In this document: piece after piece, positions 44,198 to 53,198 of the stretch
Layout of the letters: every line of letters begins with the position of its first letter
Numbering within the stretch: position 1 is the first letter of the stretch
Assembly: GCA_964448135.1 (NCBI GenBank)
Contig: CAYUVH010000014.1
Coordinates: 17,076-81,075 of the forward strand
DNA: 64,000 nt
Direction: 5' to 3'
Origin: CAYUVH01 sp964448135
GTDB taxonomy: Bacteria > Verrucomicrobiota > Verrucomicrobiia > Limisphaerales > UBA8199
Notes under the pieces: generated by a model
Databases searched by the model: none
The model's input: the letters and a program-made list of their open reading frames with translations, nothing else
What the model was told of the DNA's origin: nothing
Translations under genes and position numbers: made by a program

Positions 44198-46009
44198 TCA
44201 ACTCGCAGCCGTCTCGGCCGCGCTTTCGCCCGCTGACGCCTTCGCCCGCAATGGTCCCAGCGCTTCCAGAAAACCGTCCACGAGCTTCTCGTCCAGCGTG
44301 GCCGCAAACGCATCCAGCCGCGGCAGGTCCGCTACCGGCAGATACTTCACGCCCTCAAAAAGTTGATACAGGAAATAATTGTGTGTCAGCCCCTTGGCCG
44401 TCCGGGCCTTGATGGCATCGAGGAAAGCCTCCGTAAGTTTTGGATACTCGCACCGCGCCAGCGCGCGCAGGGCCAGGCCCGGTTGGGTATCCTTGGTGTT
44501 CTTCAGCAAGGCCGTCAAGTATTGAGTCGCCCCCTTGTGATTCGGCCGCGCCAGGGAGCAGACCATCACCCGATCGTCTGCCTTGATGGCCGCGTCCAGC
44601 CAGCGCGGATCCCAGTCCGCCGGCTTGGCCGGCCCGGATAGCGTGGCTGCTTCGCCATACATGCCTTCCTCACTGCTGTGGAAAGCAATCCACGCCGCCT
44701 GCTGTATGCAATCTCCCCGTTGCTTCCCTGCGCCTTTCCTGTGGGCCAGCAAAGGCGAAAACTCCTCATAAACCCGTGCCGCCGGCCACGTCCGCATCGC
44801 GCTGTTGAGAACATATTCGAACGACCCCGCGGGCAACGAATCCCTCTGCTCCAATATCGCCGACAACGTTTTCGGCGTGGCCAAATGATAAACCAAATTC
44901 GCCAGCCGATCCTGAATCTCCGGCCCGCCGACCGTGGATTGCTTTGGCGCTTTCACCTTCGCCAGCTTCGCGGACTGGCCGAAACATTCGATCAGGAACG
45001 TCTGAACTTCCGCCTCCTTCCGCTCGTCCAGGCAGGCAAGCACTTCCCAAAACCGCGTCACCGCCGCCTCATCGCTCTTGAGCGCCTGCGCCAAAGCCTC
45101 CCGGCCCTCGGTGAGCAATCCTTCCAAAACCCTTGCACTACGCACCCGCCGGAACGGCAAGGCGAGCGGTTCGAGCGACTTGCCCTTCAGTAATCCCATG
45201 AACAACGCAACCACCTCCGGACGATCATGTTCCGCGAGCGCATCCAGCGCCGCCGCGCGCACCGATTTATTTTTCGCGCCTGCCTGCTCCAGCACGAGCG
45301 GCAAATGCTCCTCGTGTTTCGCAAGACATCCAATCGCCACCACCTTCACTTCCGGAGAACCGTCATCGAACGCCGTCTTGCAAAGCTCCACCGTCCCCGC
45401 CGGATCAAGCCGATGTAGCACGCGCAAACGCCGCCCGTCGCTTTTCTTGCCCTTCAAATCCAGATTCTTCTTCAACAGCGGCGCGATGCCCGGCCCGTAC
45501 ATTGGCAGCACCATGTCGGCCACCAGTTCCGCCATCTCCGGATAATTGTCATCCAGCGCCCGAATCGCCGGCTCGACCAGCCGCAAATCCTTGAACAGCC
45601 CGCGCTCAATGGCCGTCTTCACGGCCTCAAAGCGTCCCGCTCCCTGAGCGCTCAGCGCCGTCACCAGCGGCTTTAAAACGCGCGCGGTCGTGCGCGTGCT
45701 CGTGCAATCCGTTGCGTGCGATTCCCACTCGCGCAACTCTCCCTCCGCCGAACTCTGCCCCTGCGTATATAGAATCGCATTCAACAGCGTGCTCAGATTC
45801 AACAGATTCGCCGCGGAATCCGCTTCCGTGCCATTCACCACCTCCCCAATCGCCTTTGCCACCTGTCCAAACACCGGCACCTTCGCCCCCGCTTGCTCCA
45901 AAGGCGCAATCAGCTTCTTCAACCGAAAATCCCCAACTGCCAGCGGGCTGCCCGCAATCGCCAGCCGCCTTACTTCCTTCGCCGATTCCTGAACAAGCGC
46001 AATGCTCAT
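44198..46009 (-). CDS. HEAT/ARM-like alpha-solenoid protein of the MoxR cluster
   Basis: A 603-residue, all-alpha protein. Several degenerate HEAT-like repeats are visible (SPEVKVVAIGCLAKHEEHLP, KSVRAAALDALAEHDRPEVV, LEPLALPFRRVRSARVLEG, PGLALRALARCEYPKL), giving a scaffold for protein-protein contact. No catalytic motif, signal peptide or membrane helix is seen. It stands 30 bp upstream of the MoxR gene, after the SWIM-domain gene. I do not recognise a named family beyond the repeat class, although its position matches the fourth member of similar MoxR/VWA/SWIM sets (possibly DUF5691-like). It likely holds the ATPase and its clients together; this is inference. Confidence 0.72.
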   Translation of the reverse strand: MSIALVQESAKEVRRLAIAGSPLAVGDFRLKKLIAPLEQAGAKVPVFGQVAKAIGEVVNGTEADSAANLLNLSTLLNAILYTQGQSSAEGELREWESHATDCTSTRTTARVLKPLVTALSAQGAGRFEAVKTAIERGLFKDLRLVEPAIRALDDNYPEMAELVADMVLPMYGPGIAPLLKKNLDLKGKKSDGRRLRVLHRLDPAGTVELCKTAFDDGSPEVKVVAIGCLAKHEEHLPLVLEQAGAKNKSVRAAALDALAEHDRPEVVALFMGLLKGKSLEPLALPFRRVRSARVLEGLLTEGREALAQALKSDEAAVTRFWEVLACLDERKEAEVQTFLIECFGQSAKLAKVKAPKQSTVGGPEIQDRLANLVYHLATPKTLSAILEQRDSLPAGSFEYVLNSAMRTWPAARVYEEFSPLLAHRKGAGKQRGDCIQQAAWIAFHSSEEGMYGEAATLSGPAKPADWDPRWLDAAIKADDRVMVCSLARPNHKGATQYLTALLKNTKDTQPGLALRALARCEYPKLTEAFLDAIKARTAKGLTHNYFLYQLFEGVKYLPVADLPRLDAFAATLDEKLVDGFLEALGPLRAKASAGESAAETAAS

Positions 46010-46090
46010 ACTTCGTTATGCACCCCGAAGGCTTTCGGGGTCGAGCTTCGGATTTGCTTCGTCATTAGTCATTCGTGCTTCGTCATTTCT

Positions 46091-47542
46091 TCAGTATGCC
46101 AGCCGTATCACTTCGTTCTCCGTCACCACGCTCCACGGCTTCGCCTGGAGCCTCTGCGAATCCAAGTCATGCTGAAACCGGACCAGCAACACCTGGTCTG
46201 TTCGCGCCGCTTCGGGCAACAGCGGAAACAGATGCAATGTGCCCGGCTCGCTCTCATGCCCTGAGTCCGTCAACGCCAACCGCTCCCCGCTCGCATCGAT
46301 GATCACCGCCTCCTTGCCCGCCTTGCTCATCGCTTTAAAGCGCAGCAACGCAAACGGGTGCTTGTCGCCCAGCGGCGATTTCAACTGCGCCTTCACATCC
46401 TTGAGCACCGCCTTGAAATCCGACTTCGCGTATTCGCGCGCGCGGGCCAGGTCCGCGGGCGTTGGTTGCCGCGGCTCGGCGGCTTCCCAGCGCACGCGTG
46501 GATTCAGGTTGCCGGGATACACATACAGATCCGGGCACGCCATCACCTGAAAGCACGAATCATCTTCGCGGATGAACTTCGCCGCGCGATACGGCCGGTA
46601 ATTTCGCGTGAGCTGCACCGCGCCCGTCTGCAAATTCAGCCACACGCCCGTCTCCACATATTCCTGTCGCGTCCAGTCGTCGTGCGAATTGAACGCCAGT
46701 TGCAACAGCTCCGCGCTGTTCTGCACCAGGCCCGCGTCCTTCAGTTCGCGCAATTGCCACGCGTGGCCCAGCCAGGCCGCGATGTCCGTTTCCGTCTCCG
46801 GTTTCAGTTCCGGATCCTCCAGCCGGGTCGTCAGGTATTTGCGGCCCTGCTTGCACAGCGAGTGCAGGCGGTTCAACTGGTCCAGCGCCGCGCTGTAAAC
46901 CCGCTCGCGCTCCGAGGCCTTCAATTCCGCCTCCGAGCTGATCTGCGTCCGGTAAAACAAACCCGTCAGCGCGTGCAGCGCGTTTTGTGCGCCCGGCAGA
47001 TAAGCGTTTCCCAATTGCCGCGCCTGCTCCTCGATCTGACGCGCCGATTTGGCATTCAACGTCCCCAATCCGGCGCGCACCAAATCCTGCACCAGCGCCT
47101 CCAGCAGTTTCAGCCCCTCCAGCTGCGTCTCGATTTTTTTCTTCAGCGCGCTCGTGTTGACCTTCACCGGCTTGTCCGGCTCCGTTTTCTTCTTTTCCGC
47201 GCGCTGCTGGATTTTTGCCCGCTTGTCGGAAATGTCTGCGGGCACTTCCTTCTCCACGAACTTCGCGCCCTGCGCCTTCGCGTAGAGGAGTGCCAGCGAA
47301 TGTTTGCAGGGAAATTGCCGGCTTGGGCACGTGCAGCGATACACCGGCTTGCCGGGGTCGCTGAAATCCGCCGACGGCCGGTAATTGTCCGCGCCGCTCC
47401 CTTTGCAATCGCCGAACAGCAGCGTGCCGTCCGCCGAATGAAACAGCCCCACCAGCTTCCGTTTCAGCACCACGCCGCGGGCGTTCTTGATCGCCGCCGC
47501 GTTGGGCGCCTGTGTGTCCGCAAATGCTTCATCAATTTGCAT
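46091..47542 (-). CDS. SWIM zinc-finger protein of the MoxR cluster
   Basis: A 483-residue protein with an N-terminal SWIM zinc finger, CTCPSRQFPCKHSLALLYA (pattern CxC-x6-CxH, Cys70, Cys72, Cys79, His81). SWIM fingers bind nucleic acid or proteins. A lysine-rich segment (KIQQRAEKKKTEPDKPVK, about residues 110-127) follows, then a long helical region and an OB- or beta-rich C-terminal third. It is the first gene of the minus-strand set, 81 bp before the HEAT-like gene. The finger suggests a sensing or targeting part. The function of the family in these sets is not known to me. Confidence 0.85.
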   Translation of the reverse strand: MQIDEAFADTQAPNAAAIKNARGVVLKRKLVGLFHSADGTLLFGDCKGSGADNYRPSADFSDPGKPVYRCTCPSRQFPCKHSLALLYAKAQGAKFVEKEVPADISDKRAKIQQRAEKKKTEPDKPVKVNTSALKKKIETQLEGLKLLEALVQDLVRAGLGTLNAKSARQIEEQARQLGNAYLPGAQNALHALTGLFYRTQISSEAELKASERERVYSAALDQLNRLHSLCKQGRKYLTTRLEDPELKPETETDIAAWLGHAWQLRELKDAGLVQNSAELLQLAFNSHDDWTRQEYVETGVWLNLQTGAVQLTRNYRPYRAAKFIREDDSCFQVMACPDLYVYPGNLNPRVRWEAAEPRQPTPADLARAREYAKSDFKAVLKDVKAQLKSPLGDKHPFALLRFKAMSKAGKEAVIIDASGERLALTDSGHESEPGTLHLFPLLPEAARTDQVLLVRFQHDLDSQRLQAKPWSVVTENEVIRLAY

Positions 47543-47690
47543 CGAGAAAACTCCGTTATCTCACACCATCGGCCTTCCCATCCATCCCCGTAGCAGCCGA
47601 GGTAACGAGGCTCATTTGTTCCGAATACCCACAGCAGCCGATTTCATCAAACCGTAACTTTACCAGGCGCATCCAAACGGCCTCCCGCTC

Positions 47691-47704
47691 CTCCTCCGGA
47701 GGAG
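47691..47704. repeat. 14-bp perfect palindrome CTCCTCCGGAGGAG
   Basis: Located in the 208-bp gap before the SWIM gene, inside a purine-rich stretch that continues as AGGGCAGGGGAGAGGAGG. It may be a short dispersed palindrome or part of the SWIM-cluster promoter region. No coding content was seen from 47543 to 47750. Confidence 0.4.
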
Positions 47705-47750
47705 AGGGCAGGGGAGAGGAGGATCTTTCCTCGACCGCGAAAGTCGAACC

Positions 47751-48227
47751 TCACCCCGCCCGTTGCGCCACAATCAAATCCCTGACTCCCGCTGGATCCG
47801 GTATCGAGTTAATCCTTTCAAACGCCTCCGCCGTCGCCGCGGTCGAAATTGTCAAATCCCCGATCCCGGCCATGCGCTGGAAAAAATTCTGATCCACGTC
47901 CACCGCGCGAATGTCGCGCGGATTGTAGTCGCGCACGCATTTCGAAAACAATCCCCGTTCCAGCCGGATTCGCTCCGGATAAACCCGCAGCACCGTCGAA
48001 CCCCGCCGGAAATAAGCAATAATCGGCGGAATGATCAAAAAGAAAAACACCCAATGCCAGAAATATCCCCACCACGACGGCCGCACCTCCAGTACGAGTT
48101 CATCTTTTTTTGCCGCATTCCCGGACTGGAACGCCATCCGTTCCGCCACGGGAAATCCACAACCCGGGCACGCATGCGCCGACGACGAAACTTCCTTCTG
48201 GCACTCCGGGCATTGAATCAAAGCCAT
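47751..48227 (-). CDS. Zinc-ribbon membrane protein with PH-like (bPH2/DUF304) domain
   Basis: 158 residues from ATG 48227 (a TTG at 48233 is in frame). The N-terminal zinc ribbon has two CxxC pairs (CPECQKE, CPGCGFP). Then comes EVRPSWWGYFWHW, a membrane segment (WVFFFLIIPPIIAYF), and a bacterial PH domain (YPERIRLERGLFSKCVRDYNPRDIRAVDV) with the usual GDLTIST region. Such proteins are found at the membrane with unknown function. The gene is on the same strand as the SWIM cluster and 209 bp upstream of it, so it may be a separate unit. It precedes a 172-bp gap with nothing obvious before the oxidase gene. Confidence 0.8.
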   Translation of the reverse strand: MALIQCPECQKEVSSSAHACPGCGFPVAERMAFQSGNAAKKDELVLEVRPSWWGYFWHWVFFFLIIPPIIAYFRRGSTVLRVYPERIRLERGLFSKCVRDYNPRDIRAVDVDQNFFQRMAGIGDLTISTAATAEAFERINSIPDPAGVRDLIVAQRAG

Positions 48228-48399
48228 GCGCAATCATCATTCCCCATAATCCCATTCGCGCAAGGCCGAAACGGCTACGCGAGGTGGTGGAGCGAGCGCG
48301 TGAATAAGTTAAGGTCGGTTGGGAAACTCCCTTCTATTCCCCAGTGCGATAAGATGCGTTACGGGCGACAGCACTGAAGGATGGTTGAAATCCAAAAAG

Positions 48400-49782
48400 C
48401 TAGTCGAACATCTTCCCTGGATTCAGGATCCCGTTCGGGTCCAAGGCTTTACGGAGTTCGCGCATGACCCGCATTTGGGCGTCGCCAGCGAATTTCGGAA
48501 GAAAAGATTTCTTCGCCACCCCAATCCCGTGCTCCCCGGTGATGGTGCCCCCGACGCGGATGGCTTCGTCGAAGATTTCGTGAAAGGCCGCCTCGACGCG
48601 ATGCATCTCTTCCTTGTTGCGTTCGTCCGTGAGGAAAGTGGGATGCAGGTTGCCGTCGCCCATGTGACCAAAAGTGCCGATGCGCAGCTTGTGCTTTTCG
48701 GCAACGGAGGCGACGAAGCGGATCATGTTCGCCAGCTCGCTGCGCGGGACGGTGGCATCTTCCAGAATTGTTGTCGGCGCCACGCGCGCCAGCGCGGAGA
48801 AGGCGCTCCGCCGGGCGGAGGCGAGTTGGGCGGCTTCGTTATCGTCCTTGGCGACGCGGACTTCCAGGGCGCCGTTTTTGCGGGCGATTGCCTCCATGTG
48901 CGCCGCTTCGTCGGCGACCGCGGCGGGATGGCCGTCGGTCTCCATGAGCAGGAGCGCCTCGCAATCCAGCGGCAGGCCGATCTTCGCGTAATCCTCCACG
49001 CAATGAATCGTGGTGTGATCCAGGAATTCCAGCGTGCACGGAATGATCTTCGCCGCAATGATGTCGGACACCGTCTGCGCCGCGAGGTCCATCTGCGCAT
49101 ACGTGGCCACCATCGTCTTGCGCGCGGCCGGGCGGGGGATCAGTTTCAGCAGCGCCTTGGTCACCACGCCCAGCGTGCCTTCCGAGCCAATAAACAAATC
49201 GCGTAGCGAATACCCCGCCACGTCCTTCACGCATTTGTTTCCGGTCCACAGCACTTCCCCGTCGGGCAACACGACCTCCAGGCCCATGACGTAATTGCGC
49301 GTGATGCCGTATTTCAACCCGCGTAAGCCGCCGGAATTCTCCGCGACATTTCCGCCGATCGTCGAAATCTTCATCGAGCCCGGGTCCGGCGGATAAAAAA
49401 GTCCAGCGGCGGTCGCGGCGTCGGAAATGGCGAGCGTGGTCGTACCGGCTTCAGTCAGCAGGGTGAGATTCGCCGCGTCCACTTCCAGGATGCGATCCAT
49501 CTTCGCGAGGCAAAGCACGATGCAATCCGGCACCGGCAGGCTGCCGCCGCTCAAGCCCGTGCCCGAACCGCGCGTGACGACCGGCGTGCGATGCGTGTTT
49601 GCCAGATTGAGCACCGACACGACGTGCGCCGTCTCGCGCGCGAACACGACGCATCCCGGCAACTGCTGTAGCGCGGCCGTGCCGTCGAAGGAATAGGTGA
49701 TGAGATCTTCGGGCGAGGTGAGGACATTCGCGGCGCCGACGATCTGTCGCAGTTCCGAAACCAAAGTTGCAGGTATCGCCAT
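48400..49782 (-). CDS. FAD-linked oxidase, GlcD/D-lactate dehydrogenase type
   Basis: A 460-residue FAD-dependent oxidase of the GlcD/DLD family. FAD-binding motifs are present (VTRGSGTGLSGGSLPV, FYPPDPGSMKISTIGGNVAEN), as is the C-terminal substrate domain with GTFGHMGDGNLHPTF and the ending EHGIGVAKKSFLPKF, LDPNGILNPGKMF. Enzymes of this type oxidise glycolate, D-lactate or other 2-hydroxy acids to 2-keto acids, passing electrons to the membrane. There is no adjacent GlcE/GlcF. Downstream of it on the minus strand lies the PH-domain gene; upstream (28 bp) is the CysJ-like reductase, so these two may be co-transcribed. The substrate cannot be decided from sequence. Confidence 0.9.
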   Translation of the reverse strand: MAIPATLVSELRQIVGAANVLTSPEDLITYSFDGTAALQQLPGCVVFARETAHVVSVLNLANTHRTPVVTRGSGTGLSGGSLPVPDCIVLCLAKMDRILEVDAANLTLLTEAGTTTLAISDAATAAGLFYPPDPGSMKISTIGGNVAENSGGLRGLKYGITRNYVMGLEVVLPDGEVLWTGNKCVKDVAGYSLRDLFIGSEGTLGVVTKALLKLIPRPAARKTMVATYAQMDLAAQTVSDIIAAKIIPCTLEFLDHTTIHCVEDYAKIGLPLDCEALLLMETDGHPAAVADEAAHMEAIARKNGALEVRVAKDDNEAAQLASARRSAFSALARVAPTTILEDATVPRSELANMIRFVASVAEKHKLRIGTFGHMGDGNLHPTFLTDERNKEEMHRVEAAFHEIFDEAIRVGGTITGEHGIGVAKKSFLPKFAGDAQMRVMRELRKALDPNGILNPGKMFD

Positions 49783-49810
49783 CTTCGTTGATATCAGGAC
49801 GCCTCCCGGC

Positions 49811-51010
49811 TCAATACACGTCGCGCAGATAGCGCTTCTCCGTTTTCATGAGGGTGGTGCCGATATAGTTGGTCGCCGCCTCGGGCGTCAGCCCGCCTTC
49901 CTGTTGCGCGATGGTGATGAGCGTCTGGTGGACATCCTTGGCCATGCGTTTGGCGTCGCCGCACACGTAGAAATAGGCGCCGCCCTGGAGCCAGGCCCAG
50001 ACTTCCTTCGCGTTTTCGAGCAGGCGATGCTGCACGTAAACCTTTTGTTCCTGGTCGCGCGAGAACGCGAGGTCGAGCCGCGCGAGTTTTCCCTGCGCCT
50101 GCCAGGAGGTCAATTCACTCTCGTAAAGAAAATCCGTCGCGCGATGCTGCTCGCCGAAGATCAGCCAGTTGCGGCCGCTCGCGCCGTCGAGCACGCGTTG
50201 CTCCATGAACGCCCGGAACGGCGCGACGCCGGTGCCGGGCCCGACCATGATGATGTCCTTCGTCTGATCCGCCGGCAGCCGGAACGTGCGCGATTCCTGC
50301 ACGTAAACGAAGAGGTTCTTCGCGAATAATTCCGCGTGATCCGCCAGGAATCCGGACGCCAGGCCCTTCTTGACCCGGCCGTGGGTTTCGTATCGCACAA
50401 TCGCCACGCACAAATGCACTTCGCCGGGATGCGCCTGCAAGGACGAGGCGATCGAATAAAGCCGCGGGACGATCGGTGAAAGCTGCGAGAGAAAGCCATC
50501 CGGCGTTTGGAATTTGGCTTCGCTGAACTCCGTGAGAATGTCCACGTAATCGCGGGTGTCCACGTACTCACTTTGGAGGTCCGCGTTGTCCACGAGTTCC
50601 ATCAGGCGATTGCGCTGTTCGCCCTGCGGGATGCGCTCTCCGAGGCCGCTGAGGATTTTGCGGTTCGCGCGATTCAATATGTAATCCTCCAGCAACACCT
50701 GGCGCAGCGGCGCGGTCTGGCCTTTTGCTCCCTTTACATCCAGGCCCGGATCGAACCCCAGAATCTGGATCAGATGGTCCACGAGTTCGGGCGGATTGCG
50801 CGCAAATACACCGAGCGAATCGCCGGGGGTGTAGGTCAGGCCGCTGCCGGCGAGGCTGATGACAAAATGGCGGGTGTCCTTGAGGGAGCCCGGTTTGGTC
50901 AGCGGCTCATGGCGGATCAACTCGGCAGTAAACGGGTTCTTGCGCGAATAAAGAGCGGGCATCGCCGAAACATTCGGCGCGGATCCCGCGGCTGGAGACG
51001 ATGAACCCAT
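49811..51010 (-). CDS. CysJ-type FAD/NADPH reductase lacking the flavodoxin domain
   Basis: A 399-residue protein homologous to the FAD- and NADPH-binding half of sulfite reductase alpha subunit and cytochrome P450 reductases. FAD is bound by RLYSIASSL; NADPH by GPGTGVAPFRAFMEQR, GEQHRATDFLY and YVCGDAKRMAKDVHQTL, with the C-terminal aromatic residue Tyr399. CysJ is about 600 residues because of an N-terminal flavodoxin; that part is missing here and only a short tail is present (MGSSSPAAG). The electron acceptor must therefore be a separate flavodoxin, ferredoxin or hemoprotein. Start ATG 51010 is used. It is 28 bp upstream of the FAD-oxidase gene in the same direction. Confidence 0.9.
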   Translation of the reverse strand: MGSSSPAAGSAPNVSAMPALYSRKNPFTAELIRHEPLTKPGSLKDTRHFVISLAGSGLTYTPGDSLGVFARNPPELVDHLIQILGFDPGLDVKGAKGQTAPLRQVLLEDYILNRANRKILSGLGERIPQGEQRNRLMELVDNADLQSEYVDTRDYVDILTEFSEAKFQTPDGFLSQLSPIVPRLYSIASSLQAHPGEVHLCVAIVRYETHGRVKKGLASGFLADHAELFAKNLFVYVQESRTFRLPADQTKDIIMVGPGTGVAPFRAFMEQRVLDGASGRNWLIFGEQHRATDFLYESELTSWQAQGKLARLDLAFSRDQEQKVYVQHRLLENAKEVWAWLQGGAYFYVCGDAKRMAKDVHQTLITIAQQEGGLTPEAATNYIGTTLMKTEKRYLRDVY

Positions 51011-51293
51011 ATATGTTGCTTAAATCCGGCGCACCCTTTCGTGCGCAATTCTCGCGGGCGACATGATGGTGGGAAATTCGAGGCAAGGCAATCGTGAGGA
51101 TTGAGGGAGCGGGATATCGGGCGTATTCGAAAACCCCCTCCGCCCCGAAGTGCGCCCGTCCCGGGCGCAGCAGGGTTCAGCCGCGTGGAGAGACGCGAGT
51201 GAAAAGCGATGTGCCACAGGGCGGTTATGGGTCCTTGAGCGTCGGCACACGGGTGAGCATCGCTGTGGCCGGGACGGCCGCGCTCCGACCAGG
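51011..51293. other. Intergenic region, 283 bp, with dispersed GC palindrome
   Basis: No gene is supported. It includes a 7-bp inverted repeat GCGCCCG and CGGGCGC with 3-nt loop (51152-51168), followed by AGCAGGG, and a short GGCCGGGACGGCC palindrome near 51269-51281. A nearly identical GCGCCCG...CGGGCGCAGCA unit occurs at 58426-58447. The region looks like accumulated dispersed repeats between two minus-strand genes. Confidence 0.5.
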
Positions 51294-53123
51294 TCAGGGC
51301 TGGTTGTTTGCGCTCAGAGTACTGGCGCCTTGCAGCGAGAGCGTATTTCCGGCGAGTTGGTTGCCCAGGATCATGACGCGACCGGAGCTGGCGCCGACGT
51401 GGATGGCCGTGGCGCTGCCGTCCTTGAAATAATTGGCCTGGAGCATGGCGCGTCCGCTGATGATGTCCACGGCCGGCAATGACGAATTCCAATTGATGAG
51501 CCGCGCATTGGAGAGCGAGAGGGTTCCGGAATTGTTCCAGGAGACGCATTGGCGAATGGAGCCCCAAAAGCTGGCGCCGGTCACATCGAGCTCGCAGTTG
51601 GCGCCGGGCAGGGACTGAATGCCAATGCGATTGGCGCCGCCCCCGGAGTTCGCCACGTTCAGATTGGAGATGTGAATGGCATAAGGTTGCGTCGCGCTTA
51701 GCTGAATGCCGATGTCCACCCCGTCGAAATTCACATTGCTCATCTGACCGTTCATGGAACCGCTCGCCGACGAGCGAAATCTTGCTCCGATCCCGTAACC
51801 GAGAGAGAAAATATCCTGCACCACCTCCCAGTCCGTGCGCATGAAATCGAACGAAACGCCGTTCGTCTGCGTGAATGACCGGATGTTGCTGTCGGAAGTC
51901 CAGAACGGCCAGAAATGCACATCCATGATGCGGCCGATGTCCAGGCATTGGTCCACCGCGATGCCGACCCGCAACGGCTGGCCATAGAGCCCGCGAATCA
52001 AGTGCCGTCCGGATGCATGCGTGGCGAAATCCACGCCGAGATACGGATTCACCATCGTCACATTTTGAATCGTGGGATTGTCCCCGCCCGAGCAACGAAC
52101 GGTCCAGGGATATTGCGTGGGCGGGTTGTTCAACACCTGGTCCGGATAAAAAATGGTGACGCCTTCCAGCGTGGAATTCGGGCCGGTGAGCGTGATAAAA
52201 GGCACGCCTGAGGTATTGCCGGCGTTTTCGACGGCGAGCAGCGTGGTGCCTTTGTTCTGCGAATAAGCGGTCGGCGCGCGCCAGACACCGGCCAGTGTGA
52301 TATTGGCGGGAACAGTCAAATGCCCCCCAATGTAATAATTCCCCACCGGCAGAAACACGATGCTGCCGCCCTTCGCCCCGGCCGCGGTGAGCGCGGACTG
52401 GATCGCCGCCGTGTCGTCGGTCACCCCGTCGCCTTTGGCCGAATACGGCTGGTTTTGTACGTTCACGTAGCCGAGGCTGAAATTCACGTTGGACAGGCCG
52501 ACCGAATTGAGCATGAGCGCCGCCGTTCCGACCGACCCGGCCGCCAGTTTGGAACTGGTGACAGCCGAGTTGGCGAGATAGAGCGACGACACGGCGTTCG
52601 GCGCCAATTGCAGACTGTTCACCGCGCCGTTGGCGAGATTGGCGGTTTGCACCGCGCCCGGCGCCAGCTTCGCGCCCGTGAGCGCGCCATCGGGAACATT
52701 GGCCGCCATCATCGCGTACGCCGTGGACCCGATGCGCTGATCGGGCGCGAGCAATTGGAAGCCGTTCGTGCCCGTGGAAACCCAAAGGCGCAGCCGCACA
52801 TCGGAGTTCGTGAAGACCGCGGTGGGGATGGGCAGCATATTCGTCAGTCGCGTGTCGCCCAGCATGACCGCAAACAGACCCTGCGACACAGTGAGCGGCA
52901 CGAATTGCGCCGGCTCCGCGCCCCCGGACGAGGAGTTGTCGTTGCTCCAGAACGTCACGCCGCCGCCGCTGTTCACGAACGCGAATTTAAAACGCGCGGG
53001 GCCGTCGAAGTCGGTGCCCCCGAAAGCGAGCCGTCCCTGATAGCTCAATACCGACGGCACCTGCGCGTTCAGCGAAAAGGCAAGAGCCAGAGTGAGGAAA
53101 CAAATTGAGCTGATCCGGGCCAT
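51294..53123 (-). CDS. Secreted pectate-lyase-like right-handed beta-helix protein
   Basis: A 609-residue protein with a signal peptide (ICFLTLALAFSLNAQVP). An N-terminal region of about 200 residues includes a degenerate tandem unit (LANGAVNSLQLAPNAVSSLYLANSAVTSSKL). Then comes a Pectate_lyase_3-type start, VQNQPYSAKGDGVTDDTAAIQSALTAA, with VFLPVGNYYIGGHL, followed by a parallel beta-helix up to the C-terminus. Such proteins carry polysaccharide lyase or hydrolase activity or serve as phage-tail-like adhesins; catalytic residues cannot be identified with confidence. The AraC gene 75 bp upstream on the same strand may control it. No C-terminal YxRLR module is present. Confidence 0.8.
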   Translation of the reverse strand: MARISSICFLTLALAFSLNAQVPSVLSYQGRLAFGGTDFDGPARFKFAFVNSGGGVTFWSNDNSSSGGAEPAQFVPLTVSQGLFAVMLGDTRLTNMLPIPTAVFTNSDVRLRLWVSTGTNGFQLLAPDQRIGSTAYAMMAANVPDGALTGAKLAPGAVQTANLANGAVNSLQLAPNAVSSLYLANSAVTSSKLAAGSVGTAALMLNSVGLSNVNFSLGYVNVQNQPYSAKGDGVTDDTAAIQSALTAAGAKGGSIVFLPVGNYYIGGHLTVPANITLAGVWRAPTAYSQNKGTTLLAVENAGNTSGVPFITLTGPNSTLEGVTIFYPDQVLNNPPTQYPWTVRCSGGDNPTIQNVTMVNPYLGVDFATHASGRHLIRGLYGQPLRVGIAVDQCLDIGRIMDVHFWPFWTSDSNIRSFTQTNGVSFDFMRTDWEVVQDIFSLGYGIGARFRSSASGSMNGQMSNVNFDGVDIGIQLSATQPYAIHISNLNVANSGGGANRIGIQSLPGANCELDVTGASFWGSIRQCVSWNNSGTLSLSNARLINWNSSLPAVDIISGRAMLQANYFKDGSATAIHVGASSGRVMILGNQLAGNTLSLQGASTLSANNQP

Positions 53124-53198
53124 GGAGGAGATGCGGTTCGCCCGACAATCTGGCGCACGGAAACCGAATCGTCCAATCTTTCCGGCAAATCCTTCGGT

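Noticed and set aside
50917..52785. 622-codon minus-strand frame overlapping the pectate-lyase-like gene
   Set aside because: Arg/His-rich composition with no domain; the alternative frame at 51294-53123 has a signal peptide and a Pectate_lyase_3 motif.
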